Below are positions 46,180 through 57,640 of a DNA stretch of 64,000 bases, in pieces. The notes under the pieces are model-generated. The model was given only the letters and a program-made list of their open reading frames with translations. It made no database searches and had not been told where the DNA came from. The stretch covers positions 248,507,582 to 248,571,581 of the forward strand of contig CP136061.1 of NCBI GenBank assembly GCA_032622095.1, given 5' to 3'. The stretch comes from Siphonodentalium dalli (lineage: Eukaryota; Mollusca; Scaphopoda; Gadilida; Siphonodentaliidae). How positions within the stretch are numbered: the stretch's first letter is position 1; each line of letters opens with the position of its first letter. Position numbers and translations under genes: made by a program.

Positions 46180-46262
46180 TGCGATTTGCGGTGATCGGCC
46201 ATAATTTTGAGTGGACCGATCGCAGCCATGATGGGAATGAGACTGCTTCGTCTTGGGGTGCC
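46180..46262 (-). repeat. Dispersed repeat related to the one at 780-865
   Basis: The GAGACTGCTTCGTCTTGG segment and its upstream GATCGCAGCCATGATGGGAA resemble 820-860. The short minus-strand ORF through it is probably repeat translation. Confidence 0.45.
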
Positions 46263-46329
46263 ATACATACAGGCAGCTCAAAGATTTCTTGGAAAATCGC
46301 CCACCTGCTTGAGTTTACTTATTGCTATA

Positions 46330-47820
46330 TTGGAGCTACGCATTTGTAAATACGTCAATAATTAACAGAGTTACCTTGATTTATTAACAACAAATGTCTC
46401 GATGAATAAAAGCAATTAAACAGTGATTTATTTACAACATCATTTTAATGGAAAACTACATCAGGTCTGAATGGACAAAAGGAGTGGGAAAATAACCGAA
46501 AAATTATTCAGACATGAAAGCTAATGAAACAAAACTAAAAGATATAATGCAAAGTAGACAAACGTAATTCAGCCTCAGCTTTCATATATTTTTTCGGCGT
46601 AGTGATTAGAAATTCAAGACGACTGCATTGATTCCCAAGTCAGTGAATTTAATTTGAATACGGTCCTTAGTCGTTTACAACGAGGTCACAATGCACCCTA
46701 AAAAGCAACCGCGTTTTGTTGACTTTATGACCGCATTGTACATGGCTAAGGCTGCGTTGAAGGGAACTTTTGTTGAGAATATGTATACGTACCCTGTTTA
46801 GATTACTTTACAGGCACTGTATTATAATCTGATTTGTTAATAGTAAGTATGAGCGATAACGTTGGAACCAACAGACAGATATCTGCAGGAATTTGAACTG
46901 AATTTTACTAACTGAAAGAAGATTATGATTGATGTTTTGCAATTTGAAAACAGAAACAATCTTGTTCAGGCCTAAATGAAAAAGTAAACACCTGTGAAAC
47001 CTTTGATTATAGAACAAATTCAACCATGCCTCCAGTCAGAGTGCAAGAACCATGTCACAAACACACATGATGCCATGAAATTGAATAAACTTAACATTGA
47101 ATTGATACACTGATCTTCATGTACGTACACAATAATCCATAAAAACAACATTCCAATTACATTCATTGTTGCGAATTTCACGGAACACAGATCGAACACT
47201 CTTTGATTTTTCAATTTCATGCCATGGCAGCCTTGAACTTGTAGTGGAGAAAACGTGGTACGCGAATATAAAGTGCTTGTCGAGGATGATGCCGGCTCTA
47301 ATTAAAAGTTTTCTTCGTTGTTTCTCAATGGATGTCAATTTGGTATGTGTGTCCGGGTTGGGACATGGGTGATTGAATACATTCACATTTGATTTGTTTT
47401 TAAATTTACAAATTTCGCGTAACAGGAGGTTTGTTTACAATCGAGATGGCTAATCCCATACTGTGTCAAGGTAATATTTCACCGAATTCCATGTTATCAG
47501 ATGCGAAAAGGCTGTGATTAATCCTTGATTAATCTATTATTTGATTGAGTCTTTGGGTGAGCTCAATTCAAAAGTGTTCGGCTATCGTTGTTGTTGTATG
47601 TAAATTCGTCCATTGTCTTCGGAGCACCCTACTCTCACGACACAGGTTGAATAATATTTAATATAGTTGGCACCGTGCACACATTTGACACATTAATACT
47701 AATGTGAATTGTCACTTTCACGAAGCCGAACGTCCTTTATATAATTTGAATCACATTCGATATTGAATTAAGAACAAATTTACGGAAATAGTCTTTCCAA
47801 ATCTCCATATGTACAGTTAT
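46330..47820. other. Intron DNA; two short ORFs of uncertain meaning
   Basis: The minus-strand frame 47,117-47,386 (89 codons) has ordinary amino-acid composition but no domain I recognise. On the + strand, ATGG at ~47,444 begins a short frame that reaches a GTAATA donor-like site ~25 bases later. Neither is supported enough to call a gene. Confidence 0.3.
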
Positions 47821-47824
47821 CTTC

Positions 47825-47960
47825 CTTCGCAAACCGACCGGAAGTCACGTGTTAATTTTGCAAAAAAAACGTACACACAACCAGAAATTGACCAATCGCA
47901 ATAGAAAATATAGAGACAAATTATATGACTTCATCATTCACCTGCGTATTCACCACGGGG
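47825..47960 (-). repeat. Dispersed repeat, copy 2
   Basis: Inverted copy of the 23,920-24,060 repeat, with ACCGGAAGTCACGTG and ATCATTCACCTGCG as landmarks. Confidence 0.6.
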
Positions 47961-49589
47961 TGGTTGATATGGTCACATTAAAACAAACTCAACTTAGATT
48001 ACCTGCTACAGTCTGATTAGACTGAAGTACTAATGGCGAAAGCGCCCAAACACTAAAAATGCGAGAAACACACTAGCAATCCTCGATTCAGAAACACAGC
48101 CACGTGGTCAAATTATATTGGTTTGTGAGAAATACCATGATAGTAACGACATCAATATAATTATACACATCTTCAAATCCTTTTTTCAATTTTGCTAAAG
48201 AATGTGTGTGTTTTTTAGGCTCTATATTTGATTACGCTAACCATGTTTTATTCAGAAAAAATTACGTCACTGCTGCTCGAAACTGACTAATGTACTTTCT
48301 TAGAACAAAAAGTTTAGGTTTGCACTAAACATATACTTGCTTTGGGCAAAATATACAGCATCAGCGCTGAACTCATCCTAATCAGTGTGTGTTCATTGGT
48401 GAGAAGCAAGGAATGGCTGCCGGCGGACGTATCAATAAGTGAACTCTAAGAAACTTTGAATTGGATTGAAGTCAATAGGGGCTCTTGTCCCGATACGTCT
48501 AGGGTTTAGATGTTGATTGGCCGTGATATCTGCAACGATTCAGATCAGAACATCGGTTGGTTTGATAATTTAATGTAGGTAAATAGTTTCCGGCGAAGCA
48601 TGTGTAGACAGGTTAAGATAGGTCTGCTCGGTACGAAGGTTAGTGGAAAATTTATCACTCCGCTCTCGGAGAAGTATACTTATTCTCAGTATTGCTGGTA
48701 TATCATGTGTCCATATATGAGGTCTGAGGTATCATGATATCCAAGCTAGCTATACTTTGCTATAGTGTATATCACACACTTGATACTGGAACAGTCTATT
48801 ATCTACTCACATACCTGCGTTGTACAATGAATGCAACCAGTCGATCAGTGGTCGACAAATATAGGTATGCTATGTTGCTTAGATGTGTAAGCTTGTATTT
48901 ATCGTTTTGTATGCCTTTCTCTGTACACAGTGCTTAGCCATTACACAATTAACCCTATCAATATAATACAGGGAAATAGAACATCACACATAACAAACTC
49001 TATATATGTATATTCCATCCTATCTATGTACTATCGGACACTCTACCTGGGTAATACGCTGTCCGTGTAAATGAATATAACATCATATATGTTGATATTT
49101 GATTCCGTTCATTTTAAAGAAATTCGCTTGATAATCGGACCTGTGCAAGCATTGGTACATACATCTGGAATACCCTTATTTGATACGGATGTCATACGGA
49201 TGGCAAAATTATATATGATATGGACTGATTCATTCAGTGCATGTTGCCAACGTTTATGTTCTACTTGTCCCACCCTAAACACACAGAACATCATTCTCAA
49301 TTCGATGACCACCAGGAATAACCAAACAAATATACGTAGCATCGTGTCTTCAACTTTGATGTTTAGTATGTTGTAACGAATGTTTTTCCAATGAAAAAGT
49401 TATCAATTCTTTTTTAATTGTTTCTTGGTTATATGATATGTTGAATGCATTGACTGAACGCAGTCACATGAGTTCATGGAACATTCACATGATTATTTCT
49501 TGTTGAACGCATGCATTGATATGATTATTCAGAAATGTGCAACTCATTAAATAACTTTATTACAGCTAAATATCAATTCATTTTCGCAG
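47961..49589. other. End of the 21-kb MAM intron
   Basis: No exon or clear repeat is seen until the ATTTTCGCAG acceptor at 49,580-49,589. Confidence 0.5.
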
Positions 49590-49677
49590 GTAAAGATCAT
49601 TGCTACGAGTGGTGGTGACATCGAAAGCGATATAGCTGTTGACGACACATGTTTTACTGAAGGTCCATGCCAATGAC
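49590..49677 (+). CDS. MAM domain exon 3 with an in-frame TGA at its end
   Basis: Begins in phase 0 after TTTTCGCAG, matching the phase 0 donor of MAM exon 2, and reads VKIIATSGG...SDIAVDD-x-CFTEGPC, the conserved C-terminal end of a MAM domain. A perfect GTAAGT donor follows at 49,678, which would leave a phase 1 end, the phase needed by the PAN-like exon at 55,206. However, codon 29 is TGA (49,674-49,676), just before that donor. Either the protein ends here or the exon has acquired a nonsense change. A CpG-type CGA-to-TGA change would explain it. Confidence 0.75.
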
Positions 49678-49805
49678 GTAAGTTACTCATAACTGAATTA
49701 GGACGTGCCGATAGGTGTTGTGTGTGTGGTGTATCACACCCAACCCCAACTTTGATAAACATTCTCAACAGTTGAAAATGTCATGTCTGACGCAACATCA
49801 GTTCG

Positions 49806-50310
49806 AAATACTATATATAGATATACAAATAAAATACTATATATAGATATACACATAAAATACTATATATAGATATACACATAACATACTGTATATAGAT
49901 GTACACATAAAATACTATATATAGATATACACATAAAATACTATATATAGATATACACATACAATACTATATATAGATATACACATAAAATACTATATAT
50001 AGATATACACATAAAATACTATATATAGATATACACATAAAATACTATACACAAATATGTTGCAATTATTCTCACAGTTTGATACTAAACACAGATATGT
50101 TGCAATTATTCTCACAGTATGATACTAAACACAAATATGTTGCAATTATTCTCACAGTTTGATACTATACACAAATATGTTGCAATTATTATCACAGTTT
50201 GATACTATACACAAATATGTTGCAATTATTCTCACATTTTTATACTATACTATGTTGCAATTATTCTCACAGTTTTATACTATACACAAATATGTTGCAA
50301 TTATTCTCAC
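49806..50310 (+). repeat. Two adjacent AT-rich minisatellites (26-bp and 40-bp units)
   Basis: 49,806-50,048 is about nine to ten copies of a 26-bp unit with TACTATATATAGATATACAC. 50,045-50,310 is about seven copies of a ~40-bp unit with TACACAAATATGTTGCAATT. The second seems to have arisen from the edge of the first, because the units share ACTATACACA. Both are intronic if the PAN exon belongs to the same gene. Confidence 0.92.
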
Positions 50311-52164
50311 AGTTTGATTTTCCAAACATTCTTTATTGGGAAATTTGTTGTTTTGAACCAACCGTCATATTTTCCCTTATTTTGTCAAAATTTGGGACCA
50401 AATTGCCATCAGTTGGAAATATTACAACATTAGAGTGTCAGGTTGGAAATTGCCCAATGTGTGTGCAAATTGAATTTCGCAAACTTCAAACCTGGAGTAC
50501 ATACATGGTATGTAGACACTACCCGGAAGAATTTACTGATGTATATATACATCAATGTCATTTTATAATTTAGTGCATGTTTCTGATTACAGTAGCGAAA
50601 CTGAAAATTTCACAAAAACTGGTGATTCCCGACTTCCATAATTTGGCAATCACCAAGTTTTAAAACCTCATAGAAATATCAGTGTCTCACAGCTGGAAAT
50701 GTGATAGGATTGAGTCTACTGATGCGTATGTATAGTAAACTGGACATTGTTTTCTAACTGTAACTACTGTTGAATTACAATTCTTACCTCAATCTTAGAA
50801 GTAGGTGACATTTTAACAGAAACATATATTTATAGGAGCTAAATTACATAAAACTGTAGTTTAATTCATATGAAGTCTGATGAAGTTGAAAAAAATCCGA
50901 AATATAATATAGTGCTCTAGTACACTGATTGGTTTATTAGTTCATACCAGTCGATTCAATTTTCTTTTGACAACTAGAAAGTTCATTTTGAAAGAAGTGT
51001 CACAAAGTTCTTTAATATATAGTATCATTTCCGCAACAATAAACCAGTATCACTAAACACGTTTCTAGTTTTCCGAGGATGTACAGTTTTAGGATGTAAA
51101 TTTGTGAACAGTTTGCATAGTATGTAGGCCTGAACTCGAGGATTTGCCTTTCTTCGAACAAACGCTACTACCTTCTTCGGATTTGCGTCACGATTGACCA
51201 AACATACTGATCACATGTGTACACAATCTGTTAATAAAGGGGTTACATGTCGACAAATAAATAAGTCAACTAACCAATGATCTAAGTTTGTTATTCGGAC
51301 CAAAACAACTATTTCAAATGGCTATGTATACAAATAAACGCCATATTTCTCAGATTGTGTATAGGCGATAAAATGTACTCATACTCAAAGTACCTTAATT
51401 ATATCCAGGAACAAATGACTTCTCAACACGACACTATATATCCCCTCTATTGTATATAAAGCTTGGTCGGGGTTGACGCCATGAACTTAGTAAAATTGCA
51501 AACGAATTGGTCTACTAGTAGCTATCCTGTCTGTACTACTGTATTATTCTAACTTGTCTTTTTCATTGTCTTTTCTGGCATCATATTTAGCTTTGCGGAC
51601 AATGGGGAAAATGCAAAATTTTGTGATATGCAGTCAAATTTTTTAGACACATAATGCTTCACTCTTTGTCGATAAACGACATTCATTCCGTCACGCGATC
51701 ACAAATGTAACTAGACGTGTTGATTTCGTGATTCTTTCGAGCTACGATTCGATACAAATGACAATAAAAATGGTAGAGTACCCAAATTCCCAATTCTGCT
51801 ATGTGGTCCGTGTGTATGGATATTTTCGTTTTAAATATAAATTGCTGCTTGTCTCCACACACACTCAAGCACACCCTCACACACATATGTATTTATTAAT
51901 TAATTTCGTATGACTGGACCAGATTAATATTTATTATTATACTTGGGCCAATATATCGTGTAACAATTCGTTAAATGTCAATATAAACGCCACAGTCTTT
52001 CTCAATTGATGCGCTCGATCATCGTCCGTGATGATCCAGAAATGAACAGGCACACCGTCGGTTTGTTTTAAGGCACATGACAATCTGCGGTACGGGATGG
52101 AATATGGAATAGAATGCCAATCCGCGGTACATAATTTGAAATCGCGTAGAACGGCCGATACATA
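50311..52164. other. Unassigned DNA with a minor dispersed repeat
   Basis: 50,360-50,460 resembles ~32,100 (TGTCAGGTTGGAAATTGC). The minus ORF 51,937-52,167 has no domain I recognise. Nothing else is supported. Confidence 0.4.
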
Positions 52165-52233
52165 CACAGAACGACACGATGTGTAAATGGGTGCCGTATC
52201 GACAAACCCATTTACACATCGTGTCGTTTTGTG
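52165..52233. repeat. Long near-perfect hairpin (28-bp stem, 13-nt loop)
   Basis: 52,170-52,192 (AACGACACGATGTGTAAATG and three more bases) is perfectly complementary to 52,206-52,228, and the stem extends outward to 52,165/52,233 with one mismatch. The loop is 52,193-52,205. Confidence 0.85.
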
Positions 52234-53050
52234 TTTATTACACGCTTCGCGTCCTAGAATCCGTGCATTAAAAATACAGGCTTAGAAGGTTTATTTAGGC
52301 ACATAGAGGGCTTGTTTTGTAATGTGTAATGATGCTTTTATTTTATAGTTCCGGTTTCATGGTCGAGGCGAACGGCATGTATGTCATTTTACGTCAACGA
52401 GATACGTATTTGTAAATATGGAACAGCAATAACAAGCGTGTAATCAATCGAGGAATACAGCACGTATAATGCTCCTTATGGTGTCTAACGAAATGCCGAA
52501 ATTCGCCACAGCCACAAATATTAACCCCGCCACTGGCCGGACACCAGAAGTTGCATTATTCGGTCGACAACTGACCTAACATAAAATTGTCGAAATCAAG
52601 GCCGTGGAACAGCGTGGACCAGCTGTGGAAATGCATTTTTACAGCGATAACTCTATACCCAAAAGCAAACTTGTTATTACAATGAAGTTTATCATCTATT
52701 GCACAACAAAAATGTATTAATTCGAGCGAATCTGTGATTTATGCACATCTAGTGACCGATTAACCTACCCATGCGAAGGTCCCACGAAATGGAAAACTGC
52801 GTTCGCCATCAATGTTTAGAATTTAGATGTTTCGATGAATACGCTAGCAAACAACAAGTATTAAGTCTCAAATAACGCAGTGGAATTCTGCGCATTCGTT
52901 TCTACCTACCATGTGGATGTTTTATTGCGAATACTGAAATGGCGAACACACAAACTCAGTATATATCGGCGCCGATGAAAATAGCTAAAAATAGACTCGA
53001 TGTTTACAATAACAATATCGATTTCAGCTCATATATTCCATATAATGGGG
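52234..53050. other. Unassigned DNA
   Basis: No exon or repeat recognised. The short + ORF from 52,939 starts with a good ATG context but shows no known domain. Confidence 0.35.
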
Positions 53051-53059
53051 CGTATATTA

Positions 53060-54480
53060 TCTATCTATTATATATTTTGGAAGATCTGTCTGTCTGTGTA
53101 TCTGTGTATCTGTGGTCTGTGTGTGTGTTCGCGATGAACTCGAAAACGGCCGACCCGATTTCGATGAAACTTCGTATGTGAGGATACTATCGGTCGGGAA
53201 GTGGCATAGGCATATTAATTTTCAGATCCGAGGTAAACTTTTCACGTGCCGAGGTCAAATCTGTTTTTACGCCGTTTTGCGCTAATATATTTCAGTTCGG
53301 TGCTCACAAATCGATTCGATATAGCGCGAATAATAAATTGCCAGTCATATAATTTGCACGGTTAGAATCTGTGGCGCTTCCTCTTTCCAATGATGTATCA
53401 CACGCCTGTGTACGTTTAAAGTTTCTACCTTAATTATCGTGAAGAACGCAGGACCATGCTTCGCTCATCGAAAAACATTCCGTAAATATATTACGCCGTC
53501 AACAGATCGTGACGTGATCGCGTTTAACTCTTAACCGGCCGATGTCGTGTTAACTCATCACCGGCCGAGGTATCCGCAAATAACATTGGGCAATATATAT
53601 ATCTCGGAAACGGGTGGAGCTATCGACTTGAAATTTGGTATGTGAATGTATCTTGCCCCGGATACGAATTGTATCGGGTCGCCGAGCCCGTGCGACGCCA
53701 GCTTCGCGCATGCGCAGACCAGATCTCGGAAACGGGTGGAGCTATCGACTTGAAATTTGGTTTTTGAATAGCCCGGACAACGTCGGGCTCATCGTGTCTC
53801 CTCACGTTTTCAGTTCTGTATTCTGACCATTCAGTTCAATTGACGAATCAATCATTACAACATTTAAAAACAAATTAATAATTTTAAAAATGTCATGTTT
53901 CTGACGAACGCCGCCGATGGCGGGCTAACATGCTAGTCTATAATATATTTTTGGAAGATCTGTGTGTGTGAGGGTGTGTGTGTCTGTCTGTCTGTAATCG
54001 ATGGACTCGAAAACGGCCGAACCGATTTCGATGAAACTTGGTATGTGGGTTATTTTCGGCCGGGGAGTGACATGGGCCTATTAATTTGCCCGTGCGACGT
54101 GACCGTGACCTTGAAATTACCCGAAAACGCCCGAATATCACGGGATTTCGATTAAACTTGGTATGTGTGGGTACTTTTGGCCGGGGAGTCTCATAATCCT
54201 ATTCATTTGCCCGTGCGAAGTGTTTTGGACGGGTCAAATCGTGACCCCGACCTGACCTTGACCTTCAAAATGATCAATTCGAGGTCAAATTGGGTAAAAC
54301 AGGATGGATTTCGACGGGTACTTTTGTCGGGTACTTTTGTCCGGGCAGTGTTTTAGACGGGTCAAATCGTGACCCCACCTGACCTTGGCCTTCAAAATGG
54401 ACAATTCAAGGTCAAAGCCCGGACAAAGTCGGGTCACCTTTACGATTGTTGGCATGAAATAAGACAAACATAGATATACT
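53060..54480 (+). repeat. Repeat-rich block with CTCGAAAACGGCCG...GATGAAACTTGG motif
   Basis: A motif of ~40 bases (CTCGAAAACGGCCGA, then CGATTTCGATGAAACTT, GTATGTG) occurs at ~53,138, 53,607, 53,724, 54,007 and partly at 54,125. GGTCAAATCGTGACCCC with GACCTTGACCTTCAAAATG recurs near 54,233 and 54,359. TG-rich microsatellites lie at ~53,085-53,135 and 53,960-53,995. The set resembles tails of dispersed non-autonomous elements. Confidence 0.75.
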
Positions 54481-55205
54481 CCACCAGGATACAGCACATC
54501 TGTGGCCTAGAAGTGTCCACAAAGTGATCGAGATTCTCAGATTCACCCACAAGACGTCCCCCTTATTTGTCCAAAATGCATGCAAATTCAAAACTATGAG
54601 ATAGAGTTATTCCCCGAGCATCGATAATAATAAACTTGGAGTACAGTCCAAATAAACATTAAGCAAATAATCGTACACTCAGAACACACATCGCCACACG
54701 AAACACGAAACACGATAAAAACAACATGTTCACAGTTTATTCGACCAGTAAACTGATAACACAATGTTTGGAGCTTCATCTTTCAGATGGTATAGAATAT
54801 GGAAGTATTGTATATAATGTGATCTGGGGGTTCCGAACATCAAGTGGACCTTTACATACTTGTGATCTTGTCACAGCTGTAACTCAAATTGTAACTATCA
54901 GATAGTTTCAGCCAATCAGCTACTGAACCCGCCAATAATTTTTGCCGTATTGATAATTATTACTGTATGTCTTTTAAACTGCATGTTTTCAAACAATGTT
55001 TTGATGTCAAATCAGAATGTTCTGAAATTTAGATGTGGGCAATAATGTTGGAAATGGTTATAACAGTTTTTTTTATTTTGCGTGACAGTCGGCATATTAC
55101 TCACAAATAAATAATTGGTGACGTCGCACAATCAGATTGTGTATGTACCCTCACTGACAGGCGCCCCCAATTTGGGCCTTATGATCATCAGCCTATTAAT
55201 TTCAG
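54481..55205. other. Intron-like DNA before the PAN exon
   Basis: Nothing recognised. It ends in TATTAATTTCAG, the acceptor of the PAN-like exon. Confidence 0.4.
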
Positions 55206-55485
55206 AAGGATGCGGAATCAGCATGGAAGTCAGAAGCAAACTAGAATGCTCAGCCATCTGTTCCGGCCATCCAACATGTAAAGCATTCAACTACCGCGAT
55301 AATCCAACATGTAAAGCATTCAACTACCGCGAGAATCCGGCCATCCAACATGTAAAGCATTCAACTACCGCGAGAATCCGGCCATCCAACATGTAAAGCA
55401 TTCAACTACCGCGAGAATCCGGCCATCCAACATGTAAAGCATTCAACTACGTGAGAATCCAGAAACTAAAGACAAGGAATGTGGA
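55206..55485 (+). pseudogene. PAN/apple-like exon disrupted by a 41-bp repeat
   Basis: After TTAATTTCAG the exon opens in phase 1 with GCGISMEVRSKLECSAICSG, then PTCKAFNYR, the C-x3-C...C-x-AFNY pattern of PAN/apple modules, which bind proteins or carbohydrates outside the cell. The segment coding for the HPTCKAFNYREN part is repeated about five times as a 41-base unit (55,263-55,458; copies of 41, 33, 41, 41 and 40 bases). Neither the unit nor the total expansion is a multiple of three, so the frame is lost and a TAA is reached at 55,394. Downstream, ETKDKECG-type codons are still visible in the frame of a single-copy version. Confidence 0.65.
55263..55458 (+). repeat. 41-bp minisatellite inside the PAN-like exon
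   Basis: Units begin CCGGCCATCCAACATGTAAA and end CTACCGCGAGAAT. The second copy lacks eight bases and the fifth lacks one. Confidence 0.95.
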
Positions 55486-55488
55486 TAA

Positions 55489-55827
55489 CCCGAGACAGGC
55501 TGGAAATATTACTCTCCTTGTTTGTGAACACCATATCGATCCGGGTACATTACCCGAGACAGACTGGATATATTACACTCCTTGTTTGTAAACACCATAT
55601 ATCTCCGGGTACATTAACCGAGACAGGCTGGAAATATTACTCTCCTTGTTTGTGAACACCATATCGATCCGGGTACATTACCCGAGACAGACTGGATATA
55701 TTACTCTCCTTGTTTGTAAACACCATATATCTCCGGGTACATTAACCGAGACAGACTGGAAATATTACTCCCCTTGTTTGTGAACACCATATCGCTTCGG
55801 TGCAGTAACCGAATCAGGCTGGGCATA
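55489..55827 (+). repeat. 64-bp tandem repeat (about five copies)
   Basis: Unit words CCCGAGACAGGCTGGAAATA, TACTCTCCTTGTTTGTGAAC and ACCATATCGATCCGGGTACA. Units alternate between GAAATATT/ATCGATCC and GATATATT/ATATCTCC versions, another sign of two-unit duplication. It starts only ~30 bases after the 41-bp repeat. Confidence 0.92.
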
Positions 55828-57640
55828 TATATTACTGCTGAATTGGTCAAGTTTGAATGATATCTTATAACCATTATCAATTGACTTTAAAAATATTGTA
55901 TTGTATTACTGGCTTTGTGTGCATGAAATAAAGTTTTGACTGACTTTCTAATTTGTGCTACATAATATTTCCCCAAATACACGATTCCTGTTAACCGTGT
56001 AAAAGCACCCCACACCCTCTAAATAGCCACCATTTTACACCGTGTCGACTGTGGTGTAGGCACATTTCTCCAACTCTGAGATGTCAATCTTTGGTATATT
56101 CGTCTTTTGGAAACTTATTAAATCAATTATATTAAGTAAACACTTATGGCCAAGTCTCTAGTGTTCGTCCTATTGGTTAAACAATATGCGGAATCAAATG
56201 CTATGTGTGTCAATTTAAAATAGAAATCAACAGCTTAGCCTAAATTAATAGACATTGTTCTCAGGGACGCTTTTGTTTTCTATACTCAAATGACGAACAT
56301 TCTACATTCTTCATACGATAAGTAATGTTATAACTTTACATAATTTCTTACGATGGACTCAAAGTTCTAATTGCATATTGTTGCGTCATTTTCTGACATT
56401 AAATTAAATACAAACGTGCGAACGAATGGTTAAATAAAGATGGCTCACCTAATTCAGCTGTCTGATGTCAGTGTAGTCCGTTAAGCTATGTCGTAGTCTT
56501 TGTGAATGGTTCGAAGTCGTTGTCGATGATGGAAGATGATGATTGATGAATTGGTTTGGTTGGATTCGGCCTACTGTCTTTAAAGCACAGTCTTAGTTGA
56601 AGTCTAGCGACTCTTCCTTGACTGGCCAAACAACGAGAGGGAGATGCCAAACAACGAGAGGGAGATAACTGTATTCTTGCGTGCTACGATGGGTCCTTAT
56701 TTGCTTACATCTACCCAGCGCCCTGGATTGTGTTACCTGATTTTGTGATCTTTCACAACAACGATAGTCAACAAATACATGTGCACAGTCCATGTGATAT
56801 TAGTAGCTCAACATTAACCGCAGTAACTTACTTGTGACTTTTCACTTCAATTGTACTAGTTTTCTCCGATTTGTTAAAGTGATGTGAAACACTCTGGTAG
56901 GGTGATCAAATAGAAATGGAGAATAATCTTGCTCAAAGTAGAATTTTTAACAAATATTAATTAAATTATATCCAAATTGACAACAAACACCGTCATTCTT
57001 ATATATGAATTAAATACATTGACTCTCGATGGCGAAATCGTTTTCGTTGGCTTATCGCAGATAGTAGCGTCCCGAATCAAGAAGTAAATATTTACAATTG
57101 CGCGTAGTTCAGACGATGTTTTCTATGGAGTGGTAAAGTCAATTTGTTTGAAAATGTCGGCGATGTTACTATAATGCTATATTCCACCAGTTGACATAGT
57201 GCCTGAATACTAACTTATTAGTTTCACGCACACGTATAAGTACATAATATGTCTTTAATATACAACTGCTTATACACCAAAATCGAGCTGCTTATACACC
57301 AATATCGAGCCCTTGGTTTGGGAACGCAGTGCTATTCTTTTTCCAAATGCAAAGTTATTGTCCATACAAAGCATACAGTTATTGTCATACATAGCAGATA
57401 AATACCTAGTGATTAGACACTCGGCACTTAACAACCTCGATCGATGTCGCGTCTTCGTGCATTCTATCGTGAGAGAGAACAAATGGACTCTGTTTTGTAA
57501 AGACTATCAAATAAGTGAAGACGATGACTATTAAAGTAAAACAACACAAGTAAGCTTTTCGCAGAAAAATAATGTGGTATTTCGTCGTCTTACTATAGAA
57601 AACACAAGCGCCGGCAAACAAGGTCCATTCACTTAGGCTA
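55828..57640. other. No recognised feature
   Basis: Unique-looking AT-rich DNA. A 17-bp direct repeat (AAACAACGAGAGGGAGA) occurs at ~56,627-56,663. No exon is supported. Confidence 0.4.
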
